A DNA stretch of 64,000 bases, from positions 7,610,001-7,674,000 of the forward strand of contig OX467088.1 of NCBI GenBank assembly GCA_950106755.1, written 5' to 3'. Of the stretch, positions 12,435-25,495 are shown piece after piece. The notes beneath the pieces are model-generated. The model searched no databases and was not told where the DNA came from. It worked only from the letters and a program-made list of their open reading frames with translations. The position numbers and the translations under genes were made by a program. The stretch's first letter is position 1. Every line of letters begins with the position of its first letter. Source of the stretch: Climacium dendroides. Its lineage: Eukaryota; Streptophyta; Bryopsida; Hypnales; Climaciaceae.

Positions 12435-14121
12435 TTTAGAAGATGTTTGAGGGCAAAAAAAGACTACGGATTCCCATGACTTTCTGGACTATGGGGAACT
12501 TTGGGAACTCTGCCAAATCAACAATGTGATGTGGTTGTAATTGTGCCATGTTAGATAATATTAATTAATTAATATTTTTAATTATTTTATTATATTGACA
12601 CATTATTGGTTTAGGGAACATGCCTGAAACGACCCTCCTACCCTTTCTAATGGTACGATACCTGTTGCTAATCACTGCACAGTAACCATACAATTCCACT
12701 ACCAATTCAATTGTGATGGTAACAAATTTTTATCAGTGCCCAATGACCACACACTTTGAGGTGAAGGGGTACAAGGAATTTTTTACTAGATTTTAAGTGC
12801 ATTGCCTTTAAATTGCAAGAAAATTTGTAGGAAGTTATCTTTTTGCATTTTGTTTTTGGGAGTGATTCTTAACATGCCAATTACACCAAGTTTCAAAATA
12901 TACAAGTCCCTATATTTATATGGAGAAAGATTTGAATTTTGTGCGGTAATAGGTAAGTTTACTATAGCTCCTGCAATAAAAAAACTCAAGGTCTTTAAAT
13001 AATGTTCATCATTCATTTGATAAATGTTTGCTCATTTTAATCCCTGGAGTTCTTTGACTATATTTTCACCAAAAACACTCTACAACTACCATTTCTACTA
13101 CAAGTACCAAATTTAAAAAAAAAACATTCTTGAAGACATCTAACTATCGGTTCTTGTAGTACGATGGTTTGAGAAGATGTGGAAAAAATTTCAAAAATCT
13201 TCACTGTGTAGATTACAAGATTCTAGCATTTTAAATGACAACTAATGGTGGTGCTTCTTTGGATTTGTTCTTCATAGGAAGTTGACTATCTTAGAGCTAT
13301 TACTAGTTCAATTTTCCTTTCAATCTTGAACCTACTTTTACTCAATAATTTTTTTAATGAGTGAAAACTTAGTGTTTTTAAAAAAAAATCCTAGGCTCTC
13401 AACTCAATTCTTCATCATATAAAATTAGAAATTCAAAATCAATAGAGCAAAAATTTTAAAGTTATTATAAGAAGGTTCAAAGCCAAAAAATGTAGTTGAG
13501 CAAGGTACAAAATAATTTATTTATCTCGCTATAAATGCAAAATATCTTGCAATCTACACAGTCAAAGTTTCTAAAATTTCTTCCACACATTCTTACACTA
13601 GTCTAGTACAAGGCTACAAGATCCTACGGTTAGATAAACAAAAATTTAATTTAATTTCTTTGTTCTTTGCTATAGACATAGCAATTTTGAGTGTGTTTTA
13701 ATGGAAAAAGGTCTTGGGACTTTAGGGGATAAGTGTTTGTAATGAGTCTACCAATCACAATTTGTCATTGTTGTCCAATCCTTGTGAAGATTGGTGTGCA
13801 TGTTTTTAACCATTCACTCATTGCATTTGGTTGAAAATGGCAAACTTTCTTCTTTTGTGAAAAATTTGAGGTATAGGCCGATCAAATTAGCTTACTCAAG
13901 GTGGTAGAATAAGATGATGAATAATGAACAAGATTTTGTGATTATATTTTTTTAAATGATCCTAAAAGGAATTATTCTTTCATTTTCAGAAATGGTAGTT
14001 TGGAGGTGATTTTGGAGGGAAGAACTCCCTAGGGCATTGAAGGCTTATTAATCTCTAAATGATCAAGGAGACATTGAATTATTGACCAATTGAAAATTCA
14101 AATAGGTTCCTACAAAGTGAA
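12435..14121. other. AT-rich spacer with a decayed TTAA-type element end
   Basis: About 13300-13732 matches the right half of the 3978-5058 family and ends GGGACTTTAGGGG followed by ATAA (13729-13732). Its left end was not found. No gene. Confidence 0.5.
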
Positions 14122-14129
14122 GTTTGAAT

Positions 14130-14282
14130 CATGGTTGTCATACTGTACAAGTTACTATTCATTTTTCGTCTTGTAGGACGAGTTACTATTCATCAAATGT
14201 ACTTGAGAGGTACATTTGATGAATAGTAACTCGTCCTACATGACAAGAAATGAATAGTGACTTGTCCAGTATAACAACCATG
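14130..14282. mobile_element. Near-perfect hairpin element with 8-bp flanking repeat
   Basis: Two arms of about 73 bases, starting CATGGTTGTCATACTG and ending CAGTATAACAACCATG, are nearly exact reverse complements around a TTGAGAG-like loop (about 14203-14209). GTTTGAAT occurs directly on both sides (14122-14129 and 14283-14290), as expected for a hAT-type 8-bp target duplication. No coding capacity. Confidence 0.8.
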
Positions 14283-14290
14283 GTTTGAAT

Positions 14291-16149
14291 GTCTTTTTTT
14301 GAAATTTTGATACAAGGTATGAATATGCATCCTCTAAGTAGAAATATAAAAAAATTCCAATCAGGTGCCTAGATCAAAACTTATGCTGTCCAAAAAATTT
14401 GGGTAGTTCAAGCAATTTGAAAATCTTTTGCTAAACTCTTCTTCTACTTTTGAAATTTGGCAAATATGTAACTAGTATGATATAGAATGTAATTGTCTAA
14501 AAAAATAACCATGTTTAGTACAAAAATCTCACTCTAGGAGGAGTGAAAATCTATTGTTAAACAAGGTTGGAAAAAAATTCTCTTAACTTCAAACATTATA
14601 CTCTTTCAATCCAAGGGTAGTACATTTTTCTTAAATTACACATTTCCATGGTAATCTAATATGAATTTGAAACATTGAATTTTTAAAATAAAATAAAAAT
14701 GCCCCCCAAGTATTGGTTTCTGACAATTTCTACCAAAAATGCTCTCCAATTCTTTAGAAGTTAAGACAAGCACAGCATTAAAGAAATCAAAGAAACTTGT
14801 TTTGCTTGGCAAGGTACAAGTTATTGCTACTAACAACATAGTTATTTATGCAAGAACTTTACTTTAATGTTTGAAAAGATCCAACATTTGTTGTACAAGC
14901 AATAAAGGTAACTATGCCTAGTGTAGTTGCACTACTCATCGAGATATTTATTATTATTAGATTGGTCAATTTTTTGATTCCTTTTAGAAAATTTAAAGAG
15001 ATTCTAAAGCAACTAAATGTGCCTAATTTATATATTGAAATGCAAATCTCTTGAGGGTTTTAAGTATTTCTAGTAGACGGCTCAAAATGGAAACAAGTTT
15101 CAATGTTAAAACTGTGTACATTCTCAAATTCAATCACATATTCATTACCAAAAATTAACCTAGTATTCATTCAAGGTATCTATTTGTATTTATATTGGGT
15201 GTATTATCCTAAACAAATGTCCAAATTATCAACTCAAACTTTAATTTTCTTAGTACAAAACCTAGTCAAATTTGAGTACTTCAAAAAAAATAAAAATTTA
15301 AATGAAATAACAAAACTAATCATTTTTAGAGCCTTGCAATCAAGTGAGGTACATTGTGAAAACAAAAATTTCACTTGAACACTCCTATCCACTATCCCTT
15401 CAAAAATACCAACCATCTTATTTTTTTAAATAGATTAATTAGGGGTCACAAAATATTAAAATTACAAGGAAAAAAATGACATATAAATACATGTGTGACT
15501 ATGATCAAATATGGATATAAATACACATATGGATAAAATATACAAATACAAATGCATATATGGATGTTTATAAAGTTGTAGATTATCCCATATCTTTTGT
15601 TAACAACTTGAGTTGATATGTTATTTGAATTCTTGAATATTAAAGAAATAATTCAAAATTGCTAGCCCTAAGGTGTTTGGCTTTTTCACATTGAATAATT
15701 ATAGACTCAAAAACACCATCATGCTCCAACCAATTAGACCTTTATCCCCTTGCCCCTCTTTGGAATTTTTTTTCTTGAAATTGCTTTTGATTGGCTAGGT
15801 TTCCCTTCCAAGACAATTTGTAGACAGTGAGCATTTCTTGGTGTGCTTCACTTTGAAAATCACCCAAGGTAGAGTTTTTGTCTGAAATCAAATGTTTTTT
15901 TTTTAACAATGGAAAGATAATTTGACAAACTACATGAGCAAAATATGAAATTACAAAAAAGGGGAAGGGGAAGAGGGGAATTTGGGCATTCCTTGAAGTT
16001 GGGTAGCAACCATAAAATGGTTGATTGGGTCTTTAGGGGTAAAGTGGGTCTCTAATTTGGCGTTCTCATTTCTGCCCATGGCCGATGTTTCCATACAAAG
16101 AAAAGTTCTCATATGCATCCAAAATAGTTTAGAACTAAAAACACCCAAA
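14291..16149. other. AT-rich spacer, no gene seen
   Basis: About 14290-14560 is distantly similar to 52140-52480. The frame at 15103-15378 is AT-driven and matches nothing known to me. Confidence 0.4.
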
Positions 16150-16354
16150 TTAACCCTTAAACAATGCCAAGGACATTTTCTAACTGATGAATAATAAAAA
16201 ATCTCTTCATGCATGACAAAAGTGCAACTATTCATCATCCAAATTTTGTGGGAAAAGGAAATGTTTGTATAGTAGCTTGTCTCCCAACGAATGCTTTTTA
16301 ATTTTTTTTAAGCCAACAATTCACATGGTGATCGGCTCGTCGTTTAAGGGTTAA
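16150..16354. mobile_element. Short TTAA-bounded element, 205 bp
   Basis: TTAACCCTTAAAC at 16150-16162 is the exact reverse complement of GTTTAAGGGTTAA ending at 16354. Non-coding, same terminal logic as the larger TTAA elements. Confidence 0.6.
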
Positions 16355-17169
16355 AAACATCCAAACTAATAGAAGCGACACGAAAGTAAACATAGGACTT
16401 TTTCTTTTTCTTTTTTAAATTGTAGAGATGATGACTTTTGGGTACTTCTTACCATGGAATCACTGTCTCAGTGCTCTCATTTGCTCAAGAGAGCACAAAA
16501 TTTCCCTTAAATCCAGAGATATTTTAAAGCCACCATGGCCCTTGATGAAAGAAGTTTTGATGCCATTTTCATTGTTGTTGCTGACATTCTCCAACCAGGT
16601 CAAGCATCACTTTTGTCTGAAGCTGCCATAGTTGAACAAATGTTCTATAATTCCAATTTCGGTTGCATGTTAGGATTCTCATAAAAGGTAACTTTTAAAA
16701 AAGTAAAAGCAAAAGTAACTTATTCTGGGTATAATACGGTATGGAGTTTCATTTTGTGCATAGTTGACAAGGTAAGAATTAACCCCAGAACGCCTCACAC
16801 ATCCCAAATTTGGCCTCCATCAAATGTTCAACCATTATAATCTCATAAGTCGTACAGTGAAAACTTCTACAATTTTTCCTCGAGCTATCTTCCCTAACCC
16901 TCTTGCAATCTCAATGATCACCTCTTGTAGATCTTATTTCTAAATCGACAGGGTTGACTTGAATAGTAGCCATGGCCTAAATTCAGAATTCACGTCAAGT
17001 GTTCATGGGTTATCCACTTATTGTCTTAATGGTCATGGGGAAGTTTTGTGTTGCCTTCCACAAAGATTACTAGTGCATGCCATGTGAAATCCCAAATGTT
17101 GAAATGGAGGGGCTTACAAAAGAATCTCAAATTTTGAACTAGAGCAAAAAAAAAGATTGGTTTATCAAT
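16355..17169. other. Spacer, possible orphan TTAA-element end
   Basis: TTAACCCCAGAACGCC at about 16777 looks like a left end, but no matching right end was found. No gene. Confidence 0.35.
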
Positions 17170-17890
17170 TTAACCTTTAAAGCCCCAAGGCATGATTTCA
17201 AACCATTTTCCACTTTTGGATAGGCCCTTTTTGGTGTAATATTTGTTGAAGTTTTGTGAAGTTTTTGCCCAAGGTGTATTCCACCACTAACTTGATGCTT
17301 AGAAAATTTAAACCAATCTAAGTTGAGGTTTAAAAGTTATGACATTTAAGGGGTTTTATGGGCAATTTGGGGCAGCCATGATAGATAGGTCTAATTGGAC
17401 TGAAATTTTTTACTCATACTCTGAACAAGCTTGTTAAAGATAATTCCAAAAGTTATAAGGCATGCAAGCACGTGATTTTGACTTACAAGCTTTTGGAATT
17501 GGGCTTTATAAGTTTTGAACATTGTCCAAAGAAATAAAGTTTGATTTCAAAGGCTTGTAAATCAAAGTCACGTGATTGCATGCCTAACAACTTTTGGGAT
17601 TATCTTTAACAAGCTTGTTCAAAGTATGAGTAAAAAATTTCAGCCCAATTTAACCTATCAACCATGGCTATCCAAAAACTACCAATAATTATTAAAAAAA
17701 ATGTCATTTTGAAGCATAACTTTTAAACCACAACTTTGATTGGTTTGAAATATTTTAGGCATTAAATTAGTGGTGAAACTCACATTTGATAAAAATTATA
17801 TAAGAATCCAACAAATATTGTACCAAAAGGGGTCATCTAAAAGTAGAAAATGCACCACTTATAATCATGCCTCAAGGCTTTAATGATTAA
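17170..17890. mobile_element. Foldback element, 721 bp with ~340-bp arms, TTAA ends
   Basis: TTAA (17170-17173) then CCTTTAAAGCC at the left; GGCTTTAATGA then TTAA (17887-17890) at the right. The left arm matches the right arm in reverse complement nearly throughout: for example CTTGTTAAAGATAATTCC near 17430 against GGATTATCTTTAACAAG-type sequence near 17600, and GCATGCAAGCACGTGATT against its mirror at about 17565. Only about 30-50 bases form the centre. No coding sequence. Confidence 0.85.
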
Positions 17891-19181
17891 AGAAATCTAC
17901 CTTGTTGAGCAAGTGTTTTTCATCAACGATTACTAGTTGAAAATATACCTAAGTAGACTAAACTCAAAGACCTATGTCTAATCTAACTCGTTTTGAGAGA
18001 TAGACTAAATGCAAGTCCTCAAGCTTAGTCTACCTAGACATGTTTTATATTGAGTACATGTTGTACATGTTGCTTTTTCATAGCCTTCAACAATGCACAA
18101 TCAACACAACATTTGAAGAGGTGGGCGATTTCAGAGCCCTACGCCATTTCAACTTCAAAATTTCATAACTAATTCCACAAAGCTCCAAAAAACACAAAAC
18201 GACTTGGGTTAGATGCCAATTCCACTCGTCTTTCAAGGAAAATGTACTTAAAAAAATATTTCAAGAAGCCTCACCTCCCCCAAATTCAGTTTCAACTCTA
18301 AAATGGACGATTTACGGACTCCCTACCTTATGTCCATCCATACACTCCCCACATGACAATTTGGTGACTTAAACTTGTGTCCGGAATGGACTACTACTTT
18401 TTTTCGGGCCACCTACAAATAAAATTATAGCACATCTACGTTTTTGTCCACAAACCTTCAGTTGAGTTCAGTTGGCCCTTTCGTTTCAAGGGGGGGCTAC
18501 TACCTGAATATCTATCAGATTCATTTGATGAATCCAAAAGCCCTGACCTACAGTCATACGGACTGTGCAGAGAGTCATTAATACAACAAACCAAAGGGGG
18601 CTCACAATTATTGGGGCATGAAAATCCCTCGTGGGATCCCTCGTGAAATCAATGGTGCAGACCGACGGATCTCAACTTGCAACATGTGAAAATCACATTT
18701 GTTTGATTGTGCGACGGACCAACAACATGGAAAAAATTCAGTTAGTTTCAAAAAAAAGAGGAAGAAAAGGAGAAAAAATGGAAAAGGAAAAAGGAAAAAA
18801 GGAAAGAAAAAGAAACATTTTAACAAAGAAAATTTCAGTTGGTGCATGGTGCTTGGATAAAATTTGCATCAATGGGTGTACCATAACATAAATATTTGCT
18901 TGGAATGTCCAAGCAATGGCACATATTCGACAACACTGGAATTCGGTCACCCATTCTTTGGCTCCTGTTTTTCATGCTCTGATAATTGTTTTGAACAACG
19001 AAAAAACAAAAAACTTCAGCCTTTGAAAAACTTCAACAAAACTTCAACAATTTCAACAAAAAACTTCAACAAAAAACTTCAACAACGACCCCCCTTAGCA
19101 AATAGTTGTATGATCACGTGTTTCATTTCTAAAATTCTAAATTCTGTCTCTTTGTTTGTGCCTGGTTGGGTTTTGTAGTAA
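17891..19181. other. Spacer holding one dispersed repeat copy
   Basis: 18075-18350 is a copy of the repeat ending beside the DExH1 promoter (43225-43490). A purine-rich stretch lies at about 18750-18825 and ACTTCAACAAA repeats at 19020-19085. No gene. Confidence 0.5.
18075..18350 (+). repeat. Copy of the 43167-43490 repeat family
   Basis: Shares long blocks such as TTTCATAACTAATTCCACAA and GACTTGGGTTAGATGCCA with 43320-43400, and partly with 28321-28445. Confidence 0.8.
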
Positions 19182-19452
19182 GGTAGAGGTACACCCAAAT
19201 GTGCCACTGACCTTAAACCGCCATCTATACTACATGTACATCTCCAAAATCAGTTCTGTACGTACGTGGAAAAATCACTTTTAGAATCAAACTTTGTTCC
19301 TTCATAACTTTTGCGTATAGTATCCAAATGCCACATTTTCTGGTGCATTGGAACCTCCTTTCACTTGCCAACAAGGACATATGAAAATTTGATCAGTCTA
19401 ATAATAGAAAAATAGAATCAGTAGCAAAAAGTGGTGGTTTTGGGTGTACTTC
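19182..19452 (+). mobile_element. MITE family A copy 3
   Basis: Left end GGTAGAGGTACACCCAAA (2-base insertion in the TIR), right end TTTTGGGTGTACTTCC. It abuts the TTAA element that starts at 19455. Confidence 0.85.
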
Positions 19453-19454
19453 CT

Positions 19455-20040
19455 TTAACCTCTAAAGTCCCATTGTCCCTACGGGGGACAAAATGGATTT
19501 TGGGCAGGCTCCTATGATTTCAATTTTTACTGAAACTTTTTGAAACTTTTTCACAAGATAGAAAAACTTAAGAGCTTTCTAGGAATATAAATTTTATTTC
19601 AATCAGTGTCTGGGAGCAAAAGTTATGCCACAATAACCTCAAAATGGGGGAGACGGGCAGCAAAAAAAATCCACAAAAAATTGAAATAAATTTTTTAATA
19701 TTTTTTTCTTGTAGATGATATTTTTTTTTGTAAATGGGAAACTTTGATTCATTCCATTTGGATCAGAGATGTGAAAGTTATGGAGCTTCTTGTTTTGTGG
19801 GCAATCATGACAACTTCTTGAAAGAATTTTTTTTCTTTCACTTTGAATGCTAATATCTTTCAATCTATTCGATCATAAGTCACAAAAGAATTATCACATG
19901 ATCTAAGACAAGTATAGAACAAAATCCTATAGTTAGATTTTTAAAAATATTTTTAAAAATTTATTTTATAGGTGATTATAGTAGAAGTAGTAGTTTTGAG
20001 TGGTTTTGGCAGAAAATGGCCATGGGACTTTAGTGGTTAA
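19455..20040. mobile_element. TTAA-bounded element, 586 bp
   Basis: TTAA then CCTCTAAAGTCCC at the left; GGGACTTTAGTGG then TTAA (20037-20040) at the right. Contains the shared 'CTACGGGGGA' and 'AGTTATG' blocks of the 3978-5058 family. Non-coding deletion derivative. Confidence 0.8.
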
Positions 20041-21616
20041 CTTAACTTATTTCTTTGCAATGAAATTCCATTTCATTTGTTAAGAAAATAAAAAATAAAA
20101 AATTGAAGTCCCATCACAAGCCGATACAAAGTAAGTTTACACTGGCGCTGCTAAGAAGAATTTTGGAGAACCAGAGCTTCTTAGTAGTTAAGGTAATCGG
20201 TCCATAAAGCGAGCATCTAAGGACTGAAACTGAATTTTGGTCAGGTGAAACTTCTCAAAATATTTTTTTCAGTAAATTTTCCTTTGAAAACAAAGAAGAA
20301 TTGACATCTAATCCAACTTGTTTCATATTTTTTGGATCATTTTAAAAATTACTTACGAATTTCCAAACGAGATGTGATATAGGTTCCTATTTATGTCCCT
20401 AGGGCTTCCATGAACTGTTGACTTGCAACTTCTGAAAATAAATGAAAAAGCAAAGAGTGGACTATGATTGACTCTTGCCATTAACAATGTTTTTTGTTTT
20501 TTTTCCCCTTTCCATTCATTCAAGGACTACAAAGGTTCATTTAAAAACCCCTTCATATCCATTCACAACCACCTACATGGGCAGTTCTTAATGCCCGCTC
20601 ACATTTCGACCTCCTACCTTAGTACCAAAAATTTAAGCTTTCATTTGTCTCAAAAAATAAAAAAAATAAAAAAAAATTTAAGCTTAGGAATGATTGAAGG
20701 GAAGTGGATTAGAGAGACATTGATGTTGGAACTGACTGTCTGATAGGACAAAATCCTCATTGGGCAGGGCCTCACTTTGGGAGTCACTGAAAACAGTTAA
20801 AGAATAATACTTTGTTTAAAATGTTTTTTCCCCCAACTCAATGGATTCAAGTACTACATACTGAGTGTACTTCATTTGAGTTTACAGGATTTAAATACAT
20901 CCCAAAAAAAATTCAAAAAAATCCAGAGTTGCATGCACACCAACTGCGGCAATGAAGTACATCACTCTAATTTCTGGAAAAGGGTTTCCAACTCCCCCAT
21001 GAGAGCATGTCCACGGTACGAAGCACAAAGTTTGAGGCTCAAGCTCCAATTGAACTAAGCTGCTCATTAATTCTCGTTGAAGAATGGCGTGACATGGTGC
21101 ACTACAATTTTTCAGGTGTTGAGCATGTTCCTCTTGTCGTCGCTCGCGTGGTGTTTGCCGTGTCGTTGTAGGGTACGTCAAGACCCGGTAACGACTTTAC
21201 TGAAGGAGCAGATGGCACCTTACCCGATGTGTGAGACCGGACTGCCTCACGACGACGAGCAGATGGCGCCTTACACTCAATTTTTTTTTATCTTCTTTCA
21301 TTTCTGTTGTCCGCATGAGTGGCCATCAGAGAGATGACGCAAAAAGATGTGAGTGATTAAAAAAAACCCTATAAAGAAATATTTAGATAAAAAAAAATAG
21401 TCGTTGTTGCATCCTTATGTCAAGCAATGACCTATCGGCTTGGGCAAGTCCCTCATTTGCATAAGGTCTTCCCACGAGGTTGTTACCCTACACACAACCA
21501 CCATACGCGTCAATTGCATTCCACGAACATGTCAAAGAGCTACTTGTCGTGCCTCTTTTGTGTGCCAACTATAGAGATGCTGTGAAGGTCAGGTGAGTAC
21601 TCTAAATTTCTAGAAA
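20041..21616. other. Spacer, no gene seen
   Basis: About 20300-20490 resembles 5860-6090. A GC-richer stretch at 21060-21340 has no protein that I recognise. Confidence 0.4.
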
Positions 21617-21877
21617 GCCCCGGAAGTAGGCCATGAGAACCCCCCAGAGGTAGGCCATGAGGGACCCTCGGAGGTAGGCCGTGGAGACCCCAGAAGTAAG
21701 CCATAAAGGATCCCCGAAAATAGGTTGTAGGGACCCCTGGAAGTAGGCTATAAAAAACTCCAAAGATAGGCCATGAAGGACCCTTGGAAGTAGGCTATAA
21801 GGATCCCCAGAGGTAGGCCGTGGGGACCCCTAGAATTAGGCCACGGAGACCCCCGGAGTTAGGCCACGAAGGGCCAC
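21617..21877. repeat. Minisatellite, ~10 units of 24-25 bp
   Basis: Degenerate tandem units of the type GGAAGTAGGCCATGAGGACC run through the whole interval, with the unit length kept and point changes between copies. Confidence 0.85.
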
Positions 21878-22408
21878 ATGGCCCCCTTCCCGGGCCTTGC
21901 TCTCGGACTCCGGTTCCTTTGTTTTATGTCCGGTTTGTAGGGTGGGTGGGGTGTGTTTATCAGTCGGTCACCACCAGGGCAGGGCACTCATGTGGCTGAT
22001 TGGTTTGTATTTTATTCTCATGGTAATGAAACTTTGTTTCAAAGTTTTTTTAAATTTTTTTTCTTCGAGAAACGGGCATGAAGCCCAAGTACAAATCAAT
22101 CGCACTGTACTACTACAACGGCTGGCTGTCAGCTTGGGCAGGAAAAAGCTTTGGTCGAATGACCTAAAGCGATTTCTTCTTCTTTGTGTGGGTACACTCC
22201 ATGCACTTGACGATAATGAAATCTCTCTCCCTCTCTCTCTCTTTTTCTCATCAGAGAATGAAGTATCTGTCTCATCAGAGACTGAATCGAATAATTTAGC
22301 TCCCCAACGGAACAAGAATTCTCTGCTGCCTGGGAACGGATTTCAAATCAAAAGTGACTTGTGGGCTCAGAGATCTGTAGTTTGGGTGTGGAACACTGAA
22401 GGGAATCA

Positions 22409-24128
22409 TGCTGAAAATTGGCTTAAAAAAACATCACTACTCAAAACAAGCCCTCGAAGATTTGAGAGCATTTGATTGAAAAAAAAACGTGTATTTGAGT
22501 AGGCTTGAACTTAAACACTTTGCATTGGTAAAAAGTAGGAGGTTGATACACACATTTACCTTCATGTTCAGAGTTACATTTTTTAAATCCTCTTAAATCC
22601 ATGAGTTTAGGGTTTAATTTTAAGGGTCTCTACACCCCATCTTTGTTTTCACCCTTGGGCTAACTAATTCCTTTTGTTTTTTTGAAATGTTGAGATGAAG
22701 AATTTAACTGGATTAGGGATTGTGAAAATCATCTTTTTGAATACCATGTGAATCACTTGCTTAAAAGACACCCCAAAGAGCACTCCTTAAAGGTCAAACT
22801 ACTATACAAGACCTTCCTTCTTTCCACACAAAATTCCAAGGATGAACATTCACACATCTTTCTTACACAAAAGGATTCTCTATCATTCATCAAACACACG
22901 TAGTATCCGTGTCAACGATGCTATTGAGGGGCTATGTTCAAACAAACAAAGCTCATTGAATACTTCTACACAATTGTTGCACGAAAAAACAAAGAAAGAA
23001 TGCCGAGGGAATTCAAAAATTCTCGTGCGACTCCCACCATAAGATATTCAACTTGGAGCCTCGCTAATTAAGTACCCAACTGATGGAATGGCACTAACTT
23101 ACTACCGGTGTTCTATGAGTTGCCCCACTGCACTCATCATGCTGAAAATTGGCTTAAAAAACATCACTACTCAAAACAAGCCCTCAAAGATTTGATAACA
23201 TTTGAATTAAAAAACAAAACGTGTATTTGAGTAGGCTTGAACTTAAATACTTTGCATCAGTAAAAAGTAGGAGGTTACTTAGTTCATACACACATTTATC
23301 TTCATGTTCAGAGTTACATTTTTAAAAGTCTCTTAAATCCATGAATTTAGGGTTTAATTGTAAGGGTGTCTATACCCCCATCTTCATTTTTCACCTTTGT
23401 GCTAACTAATTCTTTTTGTTTTGTTTGTAGATATAGTCTTTAGATGAAGGATTTAACCCTAGAATAGGGGCTCGTCATTGTGAAAATCATCCTTTTGGGT
23501 ACCGTGTGATTCACTTGCTTAAAAAATACCACCCAAGAGCACTCATGGAGGTCAAACTATTGCACAAGACCTTCCCCCTTTCCACACAAAATTTCAAGGA
23601 TGAACATCCACACATCTATACCTTAAAATTTGGAAATTTGTTTTTGTTTTGTTTTGTTTGTCACATTGAGATCTCCCAAACCGTGCATTCTCCAATCACA
23701 TTCTTGGTACCGCCGGAAAGCTCTCAGCAAGGAAGGGTGGACAAGCTTTGTTTCGTGGCATTCCGACCCACAATAAAAAAGTTATACATTTTTGAATTAT
23801 TTTTGGTTCTAAAAAAATTAGAAAATCACTTTTAATTTTGTTTCAACTATGGCAACGGCATAGGACACACTAGTCTGCCTTATACAAAAGGATTCTCTAT
23901 CATTCATCAAACACACGTAGTGTCCGTCTCAACGATGCTACTGAGGGATTAAGTTCAAACAAACAAAGCTCATTGGAGAGTTCTACACAATTATTGCATG
24001 AAAACCCAAAAATTCTCGTGCCACTCCCACCATAAGATATTCAACTTGGAGCCTCGCTAATTAAGTGCCAAACCAATGGATTGGCACTAACTTACTACCC
24101 GTGTTCCATGAGTTGCACCACCACACTC
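22409..24128. repeat. Large tandem duplication (~0.73 kb and ~0.99 kb units)
   Basis: Copy 1 (22409-23137) and copy 2 (23138-24128) both start with CATGCTGAAAATTGGCTTAAAAAA-type sequence and end near CATGAGTTGC-CC-C-GCACTCA. Copy 2 has an insertion of about 250 bases at about 23625-23875. A diverged third piece lies at about 38210-38400. No coding sequence. Confidence 0.8.
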
Positions 24129-25495
24129 AATTTTGCACCTCGCGTGTCTAATTGATCGAGTTGTTTCAATTCATGGGTACGTGACTACCCAACCCAACCC
24201 AACTCCACCGAGGTGATGAATTCCATCACCACCACGCATATATTGTTTTTGAGTTAGTTAGTGCGGGAGTGTAGTTAGCTCTTGATGATGATTCCATGGC
24301 CACACTATTGAGATGGAAGCAGCAGATCCACACCTACCCCAGTGAAACTGAAGAGAGAGAGAGAGAGAGAGAGAGGGCTGGCTGGCTGGCGGACTGACGC
24401 CCTCATGATTAGGTCACCAGCTCTTGCTCGCTCACCGATGAAGGACCTAGTTGAAAGCCTGGGCCACGGAAGAAACAGCCTAACTGAACGGATCTGCTGA
24501 GTTTTACTGGGGAACTCCACAAATCAGTCGCAGGGCTCGCACACACTGCCAAGACAGCCTTCTCAGAGAAAAACTGGCTAAAATTTGCTCCAAATCGCTA
24601 CTTCAAATTGTCAGTAAGGTGAAGGTACCCATAACCAATCAAAGGAGCAATTCTGGACATGGTCTGGAGCGTTGCAAGGCAAGGCAAATATTTTCAGAGG
24701 TGCACTGATAGAAATGACAGGGATTGCAAAAAAAAATTGGTAGTTTTATCGCTTGAACTGAAATTACTATGAATTTTGGAAGGCAAAAAGTGCTTCAGAC
24801 CCGTAGACAACCACGAGATGCTTCTAATTCCAATCTTAGCCAAACTACTTTCCTGTTCACTACTTCTTGCTTTCATGCTCATCACTTTGGGACATGTCTC
24901 ATGACCTTATTAGTTGGAACGCATTCCAAGGCTTGGTTGAAAATGGAATGCCTATGGGTTGCACATGGGTACCTGGCCGGAAATGGATACCTCTACCTTA
25001 GCTAAAAAAATGTATGTGGGAAAAAAATCCTTGGAAAATAATTAGATTGTAGCCAAGGCTACATGCAATAAACTATAGAATCGGATAGCCAATCAGTTGG
25101 CAACTTCGTTCTTCCATTGACATTGGAATTAGCATCATCTATTTAGTTTGTTTTGTGTTATAGAAAGATAATTTTGTCTATGACAACCCAAATGGGAGCC
25201 ATCTCATCACAGACAAAATTGTACTAGTGGTGTACATTCTAGTTTTTGAAATGTACATCACTAGAATTTTTTTGCCTGTAATGGGTTGGCTTGGCATTTC
25301 GATTGTCATAGGTTGATTTACCTTACTCCCAATAATCCTTGGTAGTTTGCAAAATCCTTTCTTTCTTTCCTCTCTCTTTCTTTCTCTATATTTTAATCCT
25401 GCTCACTCTCAAGGTAGCCAAAGTTGATGCATGTTTGTCTTGGAGGTAGCATTGACTGCACTGAATTCCATAAACGAGGTAGCATACTGCACTAA
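24129..25495. other. Spacer with (GA)n, no gene seen
   Basis: (GA)n at 24352-24376 is followed by GGCTGGCTGGCTGGC. A small inverted repeat GTGTACATT/AATGTACAT lies at about 25233-25262. Nothing protein-like. Confidence 0.45.

Noticed and set aside
21897..22475. A 192-codon plus-strand open frame
   Set aside because: It lacks an early ATG, is of mixed composition, runs into the 22.4-kb duplicated repeat, and matches no family known to me. Treated as chance.
23626..23875. The 250-bp insertion in the second duplicated unit as a gene fragment
   Set aside because: No protein-like frame across the insertion and no clear terminal repeats. Left as an insertion of unknown type.
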